In this document: in pieces, positions 32,576 to 42,780 of the stretch
How the letters are laid out: the number at the start of each line of letters is the position of its first letter
How positions within the stretch are numbered: the stretch's first letter is position 1
Origin: Porphyra umbilicalis
Lineage: Eukaryota > Rhodophyta > Bangiophyceae > Bangiales > Bangiaceae
Assembly (NCBI GenBank): GCA_002049455.2
Contig: KV918779.1
Coordinates: forward strand, 1-64,000
Direction: 5' to 3'
DNA length: 64,000 nt
The notes under the pieces: generated by a model
The model's database searches: none
What the model was told of the DNA's origin: nothing
What the model saw: only the letters and a program-made list of their open reading frames with translations
Position numbers and translations under genes: made by a program

Positions 32576-32616
32576 CCCTGTTCGCATCGTGCGCGCAAGC
32601 ACAGTACTCCAGCGCC

Positions 32617-34588
32617 ATGGACGGCGGTTCCATGGGGGGTGGTTTCATGTCACTGGGCGGATGGGAGGGGGAGGAGGGTGGCAACGACGACGCGGCGACA
32701 TCAGCCGTCGTCGCAGCGCATGTTGCTACGCTCCTGGAGTGGCGCCGTCGCGCTATGGCGGCGCGACGTGTGCAGCGCCCGCGATACCGCGGCTCCACGC
32801 CCGGCCGGGCGGCCAACAGGCCCCGCAATTTCGAGCTTGGTCTGCACAGTATTCTGCGGGACTACTTCGGCGTGGATGGCCTTCCCCCAGTTTACGGCCT
32901 GCGGGAGTTTGAGCGTCGTTTTCGCGTGCCTATGCCGGTTTTCCTGCGCATCTACCACGCTATTAAGGACCGCCCGTTCTGGGTACAGAGCGTGAACGCG
33001 ACAGGGCGGCCGCAAGCGCATCCTCTGCAAAAGCTGGTTGCAGCGTTCCGGGTGCTCGGGTATGGGGAGTCGTGCGATCGCGCGGACGAGTACGTGCGGC
33101 TCTCCAGTTCAACGATATCTCGGGCGGTGACGCTCTTCACAGAGTTCATCGTGGACGAGTTCAGCCCCCGGTACCTGCGACCGCCCACCACGGCGGAAAT
33201 CGGTAACATCCTCGCCCGCAACGCTGAGCGTGGGTTTCCAGGGTGTCTCGGGTCGCTTGACTGTTCTCACTGGAAGTGGTCCGCTTGCCCCAAGGGGCGT
33301 GCGGGCACCTACCAGGGCCGCGATGGCCAGCGGTCCATCGTGATTGAGGCTATCTGTGACGAGGACACTTGGATATACCACATTTTTTCTGGGTGTCCCG
33401 GAAGCCTGAATGATATTAACGTCCTGTACCAATCTCCGTTGTATATGGATGTGATCACCGGCAAATGGCCCCCGCGTGACTGTCCGTTCACTGTGAATGG
33501 CAATACTCGCACCTTGCTATATTACCTAGTGGACGGCATTTATCCCCGCTTCGCGTTTTTCGTCGCCCCTTATCCGAACCCCCAAACTCGAGAGCAACGG
33601 ACTTTCAACCGCCTGCAAGAGGCGCTACGCAAGGACGTGGAGCGCCTCTTTGGGATCCTGACGGCACGCTTCCACATTATGCTGCACCCGTGCCGGTACT
33701 GGTCGGTACCTCGAATGGTGCTGACCACGCAAACCGTTGCAATTTTGCATAACATGGTTGTCGAGACCCGCCGCGACGGCGTTTGTGTCGCGGTCGCGCT
33801 CGTCGGTGTACGGGGGGGGTGGCGGCGGGGCTGTCGGGACGGTGGCCGCCGGAGCGGCGGAGGCGGATGGGGCGGACGGGGAGGGCGGCACCGCTGATGC
33901 GGGCGGCGCCGCGGGCGCGGGCGCCGCCGGTGGCGGTGGTGGAGCGGCGAGCGCTGGTGGGGCGGGCGGCGCCGACGCGGGCACGGGCGCCGCCGGTGGC
34001 GGTGGTGGAGCGGCGGGCGCTGTTGGGGCGGGCGGCGCCGACGCGGGCACGGGCGCCGCCGGTGGCGGTGGTGGAGCGGCGGGCGCTGTTGGGGCGGGCG
34101 GCGCCGACGCGGGCACGGGCGCCGCCGGTGGCGGTGGCGGAGCGGTGGGCGCTGGTGGGGTGGGCGGCGGCGACGCTGGCGCGGGCGCCGCCGGTGGCGG
34201 TGGTGGAGCGGCGGGCGCTGGTGGGGCGGGCGGCGCCGACGCGGGCGCGGGCGCCGCAGGTGCCGGCCCTGGAGCGGCGGCTGGGGCTGGGGCCGGCGGC
34301 GCCGACGCAGGTGCGGGCACTGCCGGTGGCGGCGCTGAAGCGGGGGGCGCTGGCAATACGGGGGCCGTTGGGGTTGCTGCGGGTGCGCTAGGGGATCTAG
34401 AGCAGACCCCCGGCGTCCCGCCCCCTCATGTCGGGGGCGCTCCAGTGGCGCCAATCAGCGAGTTTATGCGCATCCTCATGGCCACCGGCGAAGCAAAGTC
34501 CGTCGCAGAGCACAAGGCGCTTCGCGATGACCTGTGTGCGCATGTTTTTGCGCAGCGAGGTGAGCTGCTGGAGCCGTATGTTGATTGA
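32617..34588 (+). pseudogene. PIF/Harbinger (ALP1/HARBI1-like) transposase 1, one frameshift near 33811-33818
   Basis: DDE_Tnp_4-type transposase for cut-and-paste movement. From the ATG at 32617: RNFELGLHSILRDYFGVDG, FERRFRVPMPVFLRIYHAI, then an HTH-like region, SLDCSHWKWSACP (Asp215), DEDTWIYHIFSGCPGSLNDI, YYLVDGIYPRFAF (Asp306), KDVERLFGILTARFHIMLHP (Glu342) and VAILHNMVVETRRDG. The triad is complete. At the G8 run around 33811-33818 the frame moves by one. The continuation to 34588 is Gly/Ala-rich and ends FAQRGELLEPYVD-stop, matching the in-frame end of transposase 2 (SDRGELLAPYVF-stop). So the true tail is in the second frame and a one-base indel, or a sequencing error, breaks it. The neighbours are a 15-bp minisatellite upstream and a convergent Myb-like gene 3.6 kb downstream. 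Confidence 0.88.
33921..34260 (+). repeat. 66-bp in-frame minisatellite in the transposase tail
   Basis: About five copies of a 22-codon unit reading AAGGGGGAAxAGGAGGADAGTG, with small variations (GDAGAG, ADAGAG). In-frame length keeps the tail open. Confidence 0.8.
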
Positions 34589-34799
34589 GCCTTGTTGTCT
34601 TTCCTTTTTTTGCGTCATCTGATTCTTTGTCGCCATCTTTTTGTGATCTGGTACGATGTGCACCATGTTCTCTACTCAGTGGTTTTGTTTCTTACGCTAC
34701 GTTCGGGAAACGGTGATTCAACAGGTGCGATGGTGTGATCTTCCCCTTTTCCTTTCAGATTTTATTTGCGATGGCGGCAGCACAGGGTTGGGCGGCGGC
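34589..34799. other. 3' flank of transposase 1
   Basis: T-rich sequence (CTTTCCTTTTTTTGCGTC). The T-tract/GC-stem motif found after the three related genes is absent here. Confidence 0.5.
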
Positions 34800-36640
34800 A
34801 GCCGCCGCCCTTGTCGCGCTTGCACGACGGCAGCCGCACGAGCGGCCGACCGCCGAAGACGCTTGTGCTACACGGCACCCGCAGCGGCCGCCGTCGAACG
34901 TCACTTTGCACGGCGGCCACCACACTTGTCGTTGCGCTGCGGCCGCCGCCCTTCGTATTGTTGAGAGGCGGCTGCCGCACCTGCTGTTGTGTCCTGGCGG
35001 GGTGCCGGGCGGCACCAGCTACTGGTGTGATTGCACGGCGGCCGCCGCGCGTCTTGTGGTTCCGCTGCGGCCGCCGTGTGAACGGGCGCGGCGCGGCGAT
35101 CGCCGCACGTGCTGTTGCTGAGCGGCGGCCGCCGCACGTGATGTCGTGGAACAGCGCGACGGTCGCCACACTTGTTGCTGCTGTGCGTCGGCCGCCGCCG
35201 TTGTTGTCACTTCGCGGCCGCCGCCGCACGTGGTCCGGCGCGGCGGCCGCCATACTTGTTGATGCACTGCGGCGGTCGCCCTTTGTGTGGTTGCACGGCG
35301 GCCGCCGCGCGTCTTGTTGTTCCGCTGCGGCCGCCGTGTGAACGGGTGCGGCGGGGCGACCGCCGCTCGTGTTTTTGCTCAGCGGCGGCCACCGCACGTG
35401 TTGCTGCAGCGCATCGGCGGCCGCCGACCCCGTCGCCACGGCACGGCCGCCGCCGCACGTGGTCCGGCGCGGCGGCCGCCATATTGTTGTTGCACTGCGG
35501 CGGTCGCCCTTTGTGTGGTTGCACGGCGGCCGCCGCGCGTCTTGTTGTTCCGCTGCGGCCGCCGTGTGAACGGGCACGGCGGGGCGACCGCCGCTCGTGT
35601 TTTTGCTCAGCGGCGGCCACCGCACGTGTTGCTGCAGCGCATCGGCGGCCGCCGACCCCGTCGCCACGTCGCGGCCGCCGCCGCACGTGGTCCGGCGCGG
35701 CGGCCGCCATATTGTTGATGCACTACGGCGGTCGCCCTTTGTGTGGTTGCAGGGCGGCCGCCGCGCGTCTTGTGGTTCCGCTGCGGCCGCCGCGCGTCTT
35801 GTGTTTCCGCTGCGGCCGCCGTGTGAACGGGCGCGACGGGGCGACCGCCGCACGTGTTGTCGCTCAGCGGCGGCCGCCGCACGTGATGTCGTGGAACAGC
35901 GCGACGGCCGCCACACTTGTTGCTGCTGTGCGTCGGCCGCCGCCGTTGTTGTTACTTCGCGGCCGCCGCCGCACGTGGTCCGGCGCGGCGGCCGCCACAC
36001 TTGTTGATGCGCTACGGCGGTCGCCCTTTGTGTGGTTGCACGGCGGCCGCCGCGGGCCTTGGTTATCGCTGCGGCCGCCGTGTAAATGGGCGCGGCGGGG
36101 CGACCGCCGCACGTGTTGTCGCTCAGCGGCCCCCGCCGAACGTGTTGCTGGAGCGCATCGGCGGCCGCCGACCCCGTCGTCATGGCGCGGCCGCCGCCGC
36201 ACGTTGTCTGGCTCGGCGGCCGCCACACTTGTCGATGCACTGCGCGTCTTGTTGTTGCGCTGCGGCCGCCGTGTAGACGGGCGCGGCGCGGCGACCGCCG
36301 CACGTGTTGTTGCTCAGCGGCGGCCACTGCACGTGTTGTCGTGGAACAGCGCGACGGCCGCCACACTTGCTGCTGCTGTGCGGCGGCCGCCGCCGTTGTT
36401 GTCACTTCGCGGCCGCCGCCGCACGTGGTCCGGCGCGGCGGCCGCCACACTTGTTGATGCGCTACGGTGGTCGCCCTTGGTGTGGTTGCACGGCGGCCGC
36501 CGCGCGACTTGGTTATCGCTGCGGCCGCCGTGTAAACGGGCGCGGCGGGGCGACCGCCGCACGTGTTGTCGCTCAGCGGCGGCCGCCGCACGTGTTGCTG
36601 CTGCGTGTTGCTGCAGCGCAAAACGACGGTTGCCGCGCTT
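34800..36640. repeat. CGGCCG-rich satellite with NotI-type octamers
   Basis: Dense GCGGCCGC palindromes joined by short linkers (CGCACGTG, TTGTTGCTG, TTTGTGTGGTTGCA). Landmark TGCACTGCGGCGGTCGCC recurs at about 35263, 35491 and 35719, a 228-bp higher-order period, then at wider spacings (36008, 36458). It keeps a 619-codon minus frame open (CGGGR and RRPPC repeats), which I regard as compositional. Confidence 0.85.
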
Positions 36641-36799
36641 GTTGAGGCTGTGAGGCATGGCGGATTGCCGCTTATGTCGTAAAGGCCCCGTCCCCTTTCC
36701 CAACCCCAGCCACCGCGGCAAGGCCGGGCCCGTCCCCCTCCCCCTCTCTCGCCACGGCGTCGCCAGAACGGAACCCGTCCCTCCCCACCACACCAGTCA

Positions 36800-37600
36800 T
36801 CTCATCGCCGTGCGGCTGCCGGTGGGAGGCGTCGCGAAAGCGGCGGCCGCCAGCCCTCGCAGTGGGCGCTGGTAGCCGCTGCACACACAGCGCAAAGTCG
36901 AGGCACATGTCCTCCCCCCCAATGAATTCACCACATCGCCGTCCACGCCGCGCCACCCAGCTGGCCGCGAGGGCGGTGCGCGCACGCGGCCAAAGGTCCG
37001 CCACATCCCCACCCCCTCTCCCCGCGGGCGCACACACGCGGTCTGTTGTCGGCCGGCGGTTGGCGGTCTCGCGATCGCTGCGGCCGCCAGCGCTCGCACT
37101 GGGCTCTGGTGGCCGCCGGACGTAAGGCGCAAACACAGGTCCCATCCCTCCCCCCGACGAACGCATTGTCGTGCGCACCGAGCCACTCAGCTGTCGGCGC
37201 GGGTGGCACGCGTGGACGCGCGCGGCCTAAGCTCCGGCGCATGCCCCCCCCCCTCCACACAATCACGCAGGCTGTCAGCAGTCGGCATCCGGTGGGCGGC
37301 CTCGCAATAGCGGCGGCCGAGAGCTCTCGCAGTTTGCGCGCAGGCAGGCGCGGCACACACAGCGCAAATGATGTACTGGGCGGATCCCCCCCGCCACACC
37401 AGCGACCGCGCTGGTGCGGGCCGCGCCACTCAGCAGGCTGCGCGAGAGGCGGGCGCGGAGGCACGTGGGCACTGGTCCGCCGCATCCCTCCCCCCCCGCC
37501 CCCGGGAGGCACGCGCGCGGTTGCCGCGCGGCCGCCGGTGGGCGGCCTCGTGGTGGCCGCGGCTGCCAGCGCTCGCAATGTGCGCTGTCGACAGACCCGC
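36800..37600. repeat. Degenerate tandem repeat, about 240-bp unit, four copies
   Basis: The (G/T)GGCGG(C/T)(C/G)TCGC landmark occurs at about 36823, 37060, 37293 and 37539. Each is followed by GCGGCCGCCAG.GCTCGCA-type sequence. Confidence 0.7.
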
Positions 37601-38238
37601 GGGCGCCTTTGCAGCCTTGATAGGCTGGATTGGCTGGATGGTGACAGTCGCCGAGACTGCTGACAGATCGATCACGAAAAGAGTGTATACCCATTAATAC
37701 GTATTAAGATTAGCCGCGGTGACGACCGAAAGAGCCCGACGTGCACACCAGTGACAGCCCCCCCCCCCGGCAACTGCGGCTGCACCCTCCCCTGTGGCAC
37801 GAGAGGCCGATTTGGGGGCCCGCGCGGCCTGTGGCACGAGCAGCACTGTCTCTCGCCAAGTTGTGAGCCGCCCCCCAGCGTGCGCGCATGGCAAGCCGCC
37901 GTGCCAGAGCTGGTCGTGCCACGCGCCCGTCGTGCCACGCGCCCGTCCCGCACCCAGGCTATTTCGCGAGTACGACGGTGATAGGAAAAAGAAAAAACCC
38001 TGCCCAACGGGGAAAAAAAAAAACCATCTACAGCTATGAGTACACACCCTGCAGCACTACACCGACCACGACACTACCGCACAGACAAAATGCGCGACAC
38101 ATACACAGAAGCACAACGCAAACAAAGAAATCCCGTACAAAGATGCACCGCGAGCGACACACAAAGAGCATCTGCGGGCCAAGAAAAAGAGAAAAGACGA
38201 GAGCACGAACAAGACGAGACGCAACAGGCATTGGTAAC
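37601..38238. other. 3' region of Myb-like gene 1, with the shared 3' motif
   Basis: Contains the motif at 37984-38025 (see its entry) and an A-rich, CA-rich stretch to 38230. No gene seen. Confidence 0.5.
37984..38025 (-). terminator. T-tract/GC-stem 3' motif, copy C
   Basis: Read on the minus strand: a T11 tract, CCCC, the octamer GTTGGGCA, GGG, then T6 and T5 tracts split by one C. It lies about 210 bp downstream of the Myb-like gene 1 stop, in sense orientation. The related copies are downstream of transposase 2 and Myb-like gene 2. A role in 3'-end formation is inferred from position only. Confidence 0.55.
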
Positions 38239-40578
38239 TCAGGCACCCTCTTCCGAGTCGCTCCCGTCCGAGTTACTCGACTCGGACGAGGAGCGGCCGC
38301 CGTAGCGCGCGAACTTGGCAATAATGTCGGAGTCAAAGCCGTCAAAGCCGCCGCCGTCGGACGTCGACTCGTCGGACGACGACACCGACGGCGGCGGCCG
38401 CTTGCGGCGCTGCTGTGGACGCTCAGGGGGGGGAGCGGTCGCCGCGGGCCCGGACGTAGAGGCGGCGGCAGCCGCTGGTACAGACATTGCGGCCGCCGCC
38501 GCGGACACGAGTGACATGGACGGCATGGCAGCAGCCGCGGCCGCTTCTGGTGACGGCTTGGTCATATTGATGGTCGTCGGCAGCGGGGACGCCAAGGCGG
38601 CGGTCGCGTTCTTCAGCTTGGTCGCCATCGCCCGGCGACCGCGCAGAGTCAAAGCCGCTTGCCTCGCGGCCACCGGCGGTGTCGGCAAAGTCTTGTTGGC
38701 GGCCGCCGCCAATGTGAGCAGCTCAGCACCCGCAGCCGGCCTCGGCGGCATAGCGGCGGCCGCCGTAGAGGACGAAGCAGCGCCTGGGCTAAGAGCCGGC
38801 GACGCAGGAGCGGCGGCCGCCAGCGGCAGACCCTGAGATGCACTAAGGGCGGCCGCCGCCGCCGGTGGCCGAGCACGAGACGCAGCCGCGCGAGTAGACG
38901 CAGGCCGAGCACGCGATACGGCCGCGGCCGTCGTCAACGGCCGCGACGGCGGAGCAGTAGCGGCCGCCGCTCCTCGAGCGGCCGCCTGCACCGCGCGAGT
39001 AGCCGCGAGCCGAGCCCGCGATACGGCCGCGGCCGTCGTCAACGGCCGCGTCGGCGGAGCAGTAGCAGTAGCGGCCGCCGCTCCTCGAGCGGCCGCCTGC
39101 ACCGATGACGCCGCTGCGGCAGCCGCCGACGAAGCAGCGGCAGCCGCAACGGCGGAAGAAGCGGTGGGCGTCTTAGACGCTTGCGTCCTGCCCGAAGTGG
39201 GAGCAGCACGGCCGCCCCCTGGTGGCGAGCTCGCCGCCGCCGGTGCCGATGCTGATCTAGCGGCAGCCGCCGACAATGCGCGTGCGGCGGAGGCAGAGCC
39301 GGCAGCCACCGATGCAGGGGATGAAGATGCACCTTCGGCGGCCGCCGACGCTGTAGAAGTACCTTCGGCGGCCGCCGACGCTGGGGACGCCCCATCCGCG
39401 GCCGCCGGCGCGGCACCTGACGACTTGGCGGGATGCGTGTTGCCTGAGGGCACCAGGAAGACGTCGCCGTCGCCGTCGACGGGGATGGCCTTGATCGACT
39501 CGGGCACCGCTGCTTCCCCCGAGGCCGAGACGTCGTCAACGGGTGACCCGCCGGCCGCCGCACCGGCGGGGGGCGGAGCCGCACCACCAGCCCCGTCGGC
39601 GGCGTCGCCCGACACCCCCCCGGCGGCGGCCGGCTCGCCACGAGGCACCTTGATGCCCTCCTTGGCCATCATCTTCTTGGTCTGATGCGCCCAGTACGCC
39701 GCCCCCATCGCCGTCTCGCGCATGAAGGGCTGGCTGAATGCCATCATCATCGTCCGCTGCTCCGTCGCGTCGCCAAGCTTCTCCACCGCGCTGGCGACGC
39801 GGCCGATCGTTCGGTCATCCGCAATGGTCTCGGCGCGGGCACGCTTGGCCGCCTTGGTACCAAGGGGGCGGTCCCCCCACGGCTCGTCGTCACTGTCGAT
39901 GACGTCGACCGCCGCCGGTGCGCCACCAGCATTGTTACCGGCGGCCGCATTCGCTGCGGCCGCCGGTGCCGGGTCGCCGTCGACAGCCTGCTGCTCCGCG
40001 GCGTCGCCGCCGCCATGGACACCAGCGGCGGCCGCCGCCCTTGCCGCCGCTTTCAATTGCTTGTCGGCGGCCTTCTTCTGCATGGAGGCAAAGGCGGCGG
40101 CCGCCGACTTGAAACGGTCTTGGTCCTTGAGCTGCTCCCAATAATGCGCCCAGGGGCACGACACCTGCTTCTTGCGGCGCTTGGTGGTCTTGCCCTTGGC
40201 GACATCGTCCTCGTGGTCGCCGCGGATGCGGCTGTAGATGTTGCTGCTGCAGTAGAGCCCCTCCGCACAGTTGACTAGGTCGGCGTGGGTCGCAATGCCC
40301 GTCGGCTTCGAGAGACGTGCCTGCACAACACAGCTGGAGAACTCCATCACGCCGGCCACGATCTTGGCCCACTGCTTCCTCATCGCGTCAAACCCCCGCT
40401 GCTCCCGCGCCGCGCCGCCCGGCTCTCCGCGGAGCAGCTGCAGCCAGCCCATCAGAACCCGGCGCCAAAAGTCCTTGCCCGACTGGTCGGTCCCACGGAT
40501 TGGGCTGTTCGCCTCAATAAGCCACGCCTTGATTATTGCATCGTTCTCCGCCATCGTCCACGCTGGTCCGCGCCCCAT
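38239..40578 (-). CDS. Myb/SANT-like protein 1 of the Harbinger-type gene set
   Basis: Harbinger-type elements usually carry a second gene for a Myb/SANT-like DNA-binding partner that brings the transposase to the nucleus and the element ends. This frame of 779 codons fits. Residues 1-180 have Trp/Leu-spaced helices (WTMAENDAIIKAWLIEAN, DFWRRVLMGWLQLL, FDAMRKQWAKIVAGVMEF), a YCSSNIYSRIRGDHEDDVAK block, a basic patch KTTKRRKKQV and CPWAHYWEQLKDQDRFK. Later come a PLGTKAAKRARAE motif, a long Ala/Pro/Ser low-complexity region, and an acidic Ser/Asp tail. Myb-like gene 2 shares the YCS..Y..IR.D block, basic patch, CxW....W..L, IKAAK/TKAAK motif and acidic tail. The frame is intact. The gene converges on transposase 1. 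Confidence 0.78.
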   Translation of the reverse strand: MGRGPAWTMAENDAIIKAWLIEANSPIRGTDQSGKDFWRRVLMGWLQLLRGEPGGAAREQRGFDAMRKQWAKIVAGVMEFSSCVVQARLSKPTGIATHADLVNCAEGLYCSSNIYSRIRGDHEDDVAKGKTTKRRKKQVSCPWAHYWEQLKDQDRFKSAAAAFASMQKKAADKQLKAAARAAAAAGVHGGGDAAEQQAVDGDPAPAAAANAAAGNNAGGAPAAVDVIDSDDEPWGDRPLGTKAAKRARAETIADDRTIGRVASAVEKLGDATEQRTMMMAFSQPFMRETAMGAAYWAHQTKKMMAKEGIKVPRGEPAAAGGVSGDAADGAGGAAPPPAGAAAGGSPVDDVSASGEAAVPESIKAIPVDGDGDVFLVPSGNTHPAKSSGAAPAAADGASPASAAAEGTSTASAAAEGASSSPASVAAGSASAARALSAAAARSASAPAAASSPPGGGRAAPTSGRTQASKTPTASSAVAAAAASSAAAAAASSVQAAARGAAAATATAPPTRPLTTAAAVSRARLAATRAVQAAARGAAAATAPPSRPLTTAAAVSRARPASTRAAASRARPPAAAAALSASQGLPLAAAAPASPALSPGAASSSTAAAAMPPRPAAGAELLTLAAAANKTLPTPPVAARQAALTLRGRRAMATKLKNATAALASPLPTTINMTKPSPEAAAAAAMPSMSLVSAAAAAMSVPAAAAASTSGPAATAPPPERPQQRRKRPPPSVSSSDESTSDGGGFDGFDSDIIAKFARYGGRSSSESSNSDGSDSEEGA

Positions 40579-40583
40579 TCTCG

Positions 40584-42605
40584 CTAAAGGGCGCGGCCGC
40601 CGGCACGGCGACGGGTCGCTGGCGGCAGGGGGGGACGGCCACCCGTGCGGCGCTTGACGGGCGGCCGACCGACAGCACCGTCGGCAGGTACAGAGTCGGC
40701 CACCGGCCGACCGGATGCGCCGGCGGCAGCGACAGAGTCGGCGGCCGGCCGACCAACGGCAGCGGCGGCAGCGACAGAGTCGGCGGCCGGCCGACCAACG
40801 GCAGCGGCGGCAGCGACAGAGTCGGCTGCCGGCCGACCGACGGCAGCGGCGGCAGCGGCAGAGGCGGCGGCGGCACCACCAGGGTTGGCGGCGGCCAAGT
40901 ACCGTCCTCGTACGTACGCCAAGGCCGCCGCCGCTCTGCTCGAAGCCTGCGCCGCCTTCGTCGCAGCAACACTCGCGTTGGTAGCCTCAACTTTGGCCCG
41001 CGCTGCGGCGGCGACCGCCGCCCGGTACTTCGCCGACGCGGTCGCCGACTCGGCTGCCGCTGCGGTCGCAGTAGCCGCCGCCTCGGCGGAGGCGACCGCA
41101 GCCGCAGAGGCGGCGGCGACCGAGGTGCGATGAACAGCCGCCCGATCCTCAGGGGTGCGAATGAGGACGAAGCGCCGCTTGCGGACGGCAGGTTGCGCCC
41201 ACTGCTGCCGGGGCGGCCGCTTGCCAAAGAGGGAAAGCGCGGGGGTGGCGGCAGCCGCAGCCCCGACCGCAGTGACAGAGGGTGCCTCTACTGGAGTTCT
41301 CTCCCCGGCGGCCTCGGGCTCGGCCGCCGCTCGTCGGGTGGCGGCGGGTTGTCCCCCGGCCACCTGGGCGGGCTTAGCGGTCGCTCCTGCCTTGGTTGCT
41401 GGCCTACCGACGGGCCGCCCGCCGTCCACCGACCCGGGCTTGGAGGCGGCTCGTTGAGCGTCGCGCCGCCCTTCCACCTTGGTGGGCTTGGCTGCCGACC
41501 GTTGGGCGGCCCGCCGCCCGTCCACCTTCGCGGGCTTGGCTGCCGACCGTTGGGCGGCGCGCCGCCCGTCCTCCTCGGTGGGCTCGGCTGCCGACGGTTG
41601 GGCGGCGCGCCGCCCGTCCACCTCTGCGGGCTTGGCTGCCGACCGTTGGGCGGCGCGCCGCCCGTCCACCTCTGCGGGCTTGGCTGCCGACCGTTGGGCG
41701 GCCCGCCGCCCGTCCACCGCGGCGGGCGTGGCTGACGACGGTCGGTCGGCGCGCCGCTCGTCCACCGCGGCGGGCTTGGCTGACGACGGTCGGTCGGCGC
41801 GCCGCCCGTCCACCGCGGCGGGCTTGGCTGCCGACGGTCGGGCGGCGTGCCGCCCGTCCACCGCAGCGGGCTTGGATGACGACGGTCGGGCGGCGTGCCG
41901 CCCGTCCACCGCGGCGGGCTTGGATGACGACGGTCGGGCGGCGCGCCGCCCGTCCACCGCGGCGGCGTCCACGGCCGTCGTTCTTGTGGTGGCGCGCCGC
42001 CCGTCCACGGCGGCGGAGGTGGTCGACGGGTTGGTGGCAGACGACCACCTTGCAGAACTGGACGCGGCGGGGGGGGCGGGCAGCAGCAGTCGCACTGGCA
42101 GTGCGCCAAGTGCGGGGCGACCGCGTCGGTCCAGTCGCGAAGCAGCCGCCGATCTTCGTCGTTCCGCCACCGCTGCCGCCTCCGCTGGGCCCTCCGCCGC
42201 TTGGTGTCGGGAGGCTTCTTCTCCCAAATCATGGCGTCGGCAGCCGCCCCTTAATAGGAGAGGACCAACCACCGGGGGCGGCCACCGGACACGCGAGCCA
42301 CGGGCGGCAGCCAGCCGCAGCAGCCGGGGGCGGCAGCCGCCCACACAACCAGCGCGCGGCAGCCGCCCACACCGCCGATGGGCGGCAGCCGCCCACACCA
42401 CCGACCGGCAGCCGCGGCAGCCGGTGACGGCAGCCGCCCACACAACCAGCGCGCGGCCGCCGCCCACACCGCCGACGGGCGGCAGCCGCACACACCACCG
42501 GCGAGCGGCCGCCGCCCACACAACCAGCGCGCGGCGGCCGCCCACACCGCCGACGGGCGGCAGCCGTCCACACCACCGGCGCGCGGCCGCCGCCCACAGC
42601 ACCAC
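40584..42605 (-). CDS. Repetitive ORF upstream of Myb-like gene 1 (third ORF of the set), frame uncertain
   Basis: The stop lies 6 bp upstream of the Myb-like start, same strand. Two overlapping frames compete. The longer (673 codons) has 16-residue repeats around AAVDGRRAARPSSSKP (48-bp minisatellite), a more normal stretch (RKRRFVLIRTPEDRAAVHRT, then ALAYVRGRYLAAANPGG), then 14-residue AAAAVGRPAADSVA repeats (42-bp minisatellite). The other (42232-41288, 314 codons) starts MIWEKKPPDTKRRRAQRRRQ with NDEDRRLLRDWTDAVAPHL and a Cys cluster, and then becomes WTGGAPPDRRQPSPPR repeats. The second resembles the Pro/Arg-rich ORF in the same place of gene set 2. An N-terminus in one frame and C-terminus in the other would need a frameshift or intron. 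Function unknown. Confidence 0.35.
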   Translation of the reverse strand: MVLWAAAARRWCGRLPPVGGVGGRRALVVWAAAARRWCVRLPPVGGVGGGRALVVWAAAVTGCRGCRSVVWAAAAHRRCGRLPRAGCVGGCRPRLLRLAAARGSRVRWPPPVVGPLLLRGGCRRHDLGEEASRHQAAEGPAEAAAVAERRRSAAASRLDRRGRPALGALPVRLLLPAPPAASSSARWSSATNPSTTSAAVDGRRATTRTTAVDAAAVDGRRAARPSSSKPAAVDGRHAARPSSSKPAAVDGRHAARPSAAKPAAVDGRRADRPSSAKPAAVDERRADRPSSATPAAVDGRRAAQRSAAKPAEVDGRRAAQRSAAKPAEVDGRRAAQPSAAEPTEEDGRRAAQRSAAKPAKVDGRRAAQRSAAKPTKVEGRRDAQRAASKPGSVDGGRPVGRPATKAGATAKPAQVAGGQPAATRRAAAEPEAAGERTPVEAPSVTAVGAAAAATPALSLFGKRPPRQQWAQPAVRKRRFVLIRTPEDRAAVHRTSVAAASAAAVASAEAAATATAAAAESATASAKYRAAVAAAARAKVEATNASVAATKAAQASSRAAAALAYVRGRYLAAANPGGAAAASAAAAAAVGRPAADSVAAAAAVGRPAADSVAAAAAVGRPAADSVAAAGASGRPVADSVPADGAVGRPPVKRRTGGRPPLPPATRRRAGGRAL
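40700..40870. repeat. 42-bp minisatellite, about four copies
   Basis: Unit with GACAGAGTCGGC, GGCCGGCCGACC and AACGGCAGCGG. In frame with the 673-codon ORF. Confidence 0.8.
41440..42020. repeat. 48-bp minisatellite, about twelve copies
   Basis: Unit with GGGCTTGGCTGCCGACCG, TTGGGCGGCGCG and CCGCCCGTCCACC; landmark GGGCTTGG at 41532, 41628 and 41676. Divisible by three, so all frames remain open. Confidence 0.85.
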
Positions 42606-42610
42606 ACCAC
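42300..42610. repeat. GGCAGCCGCCCACAC minisatellite
   Basis: Irregular units of about 28-35 bp alternating GGCAGCCGCCCACACAACCA and GCCGCCCACACCGCCGA types. Confidence 0.75.
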
Positions 42611-42736
42611 CGGCAAGCGGACGGAAAGCGCGCGCGCGCCAAGCGCGTCAACGCGTGCCCCCCTCTGGCAGCGCAGGCGGCCGCCAAGCGCGCACTGGCG
42701 CGGCAGCCGCCCCCGCCGTGGCCGCACCCGCCGCAC

Positions 42737-42780
<44 letters not shown>

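Noticed and set aside
34762..36653. Long ORFs (619 codons -, 493 codons +) over the NotI-type satellite
   Set aside because: Both strands are open over the same satellite and the peptides simply repeat the DNA unit.
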